A stretch of 64,000 nucleotides of DNA from Ignavibacteria bacterium. Its GTDB lineage: Bacteria; Bacteroidota; Ignavibacteria; Ch128b. Each line of letters starts with the position of its first letter. Position 1 is the stretch's first letter. The DNA is taken from NCBI GenBank assembly GCA_013177855.1, contig JABLYA010000002.1:124001-188000 (forward strand), in the 5' to 3' direction. The notes beneath the pieces are model-generated. The model was not told where the DNA came from, ran no database searches, and saw nothing but the letters and a program-made list of their open reading frames with translations. Below are positions 63,754 through 64,000 of the stretch, one piece after another. The translations under genes and the position numbers were made by a program.

Positions 63754-64000
63754 TTATTCGTTAACTTTCTTACTCAAAATATTAGTGAGTAGTTTTGACA
63801 TATAACCAACAATTGCAATTATTTTTGGATAATCCATTCTTCGTGGTCCAATCATTCCAATTACACCATCAGCATCACCAAATTTATATTTAGTTGTAAC
63901 CACACTGAATTCAGTCAATTTCTCATAAACATTTTCTTTTCCAATAGAAACCAGGATCTGGTCATTTTCAAGTTTGCTTGTTCTTTCAAAAATATGAAGA
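63754..64000 (-). CDS. hrcA: Heat-shock repressor HrcA, C-terminal part (runs off right edge)
   Basis: HrcA represses heat-shock operons by binding CIRCE. The frame enters from the right edge and ends with TAA at 63754-63756. The visible 81 residues include TKYKFGDADGVIGMIGPRRM and DYPKIIAIVGYMSK, the conserved end of HrcA. It is followed by grpE after 12 bases. The N-terminal helix-turn-helix and any CIRCE site lie outside the window. Confidence 0.95.
   Translation of the reverse strand, partial: LHIFERTSKLENDQILVSIGKENVYEKLTEFSVVTTKYKFGDADGVIGMIGPRRMDYPKIIAIVGYMSKLLTNILSKKVNE

Overview
The window is low-GC bacterial chromosome, most likely from the class Ignavibacteria (Bacteroidota/Chlorobiota lineage). 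Five proteins, one of them interrupted, end in a type IX secretion (T9SS) sorting domain with the NYPNPFN...KKMVLLK style typical of that group, and a PorV/PorQ-like protein, carboxypeptidase-regulatory-domain TonB receptors and DUF1573 proteins are also present. The assignment is inferred from protein style; no rRNA is in the window.

Layout. 1-4990 (minus): the transcription/translation block tRNA-Tyr, tRNA-Gly, tRNA-Thr, rpmG, tRNA-Trp, secE, nusG, rplK, rplA, rplJ, rplL and the start of rpoB, read from a near-consensus promoter at 4962-4990. 5186-9037 (plus): an exported protein, a LytR_C protein, rsfS, argS and truA, closed by a hairpin shared with a small barrel protein on the other strand. 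9944-13443 (minus): a T9SS-exported GH26-like glycosidase, nanE and a degenerate FAD-fold protein. 13528-17473 (minus): panC, mgtE, accD and a DUF1573 protein. 17551-32872 (minus): a ten-gene peptide-degradation region with secreted and periplasmic S51 (cyanophycinase-family) peptidases, M14 and M20 peptidases, a YfcC-type carrier, an RpiR regulator, a TonB receptor, a large secreted protein and a PorV-like protein. Eight of these genes run almost without gaps from a promoter at 32908-32936, and one carries an in-frame stop codon after its signal peptide. 33004-46418: an outer-membrane barrel, ubiD, cfa, a PQQ-type sugar dehydrogenase lipoprotein, a T9SS protein, msrA, larC, a class V aminotransferase, pabA and an ion permease. 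46502-50568 (minus): a tight three-gene operon of an opine-dehydrogenase-family protein, a B12-domain/TIM-barrel-like protein and an asparagine-synthetase-like protein without the glutaminase cysteine. 50761-54306: a VanX-type dipeptidase, a TonB receptor and a 50-residue basic protein. 54423-56966: an A/T-rich two-gene module of an OLD/DUF3696-like ATPase and a protein with an MIT_C/phospholipase-D-like end. 56980-58830: a MurI-like racemase and mobA. 58862-64000 (minus): hrcA, grpE, dnaJ, comEA, a one-helix protein, a PilM-like protein, rsmD and coaD in one nearly gapless run.

The best candidates for undescribed biology are the two-gene ATPase module (possible phage defence), the opine-dehydrogenase/B12/amidotransferase-like operon and the S51-centred peptide-utilisation region. 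All three functional readings are inferences from domain content and gene spacing; no database search was possible.
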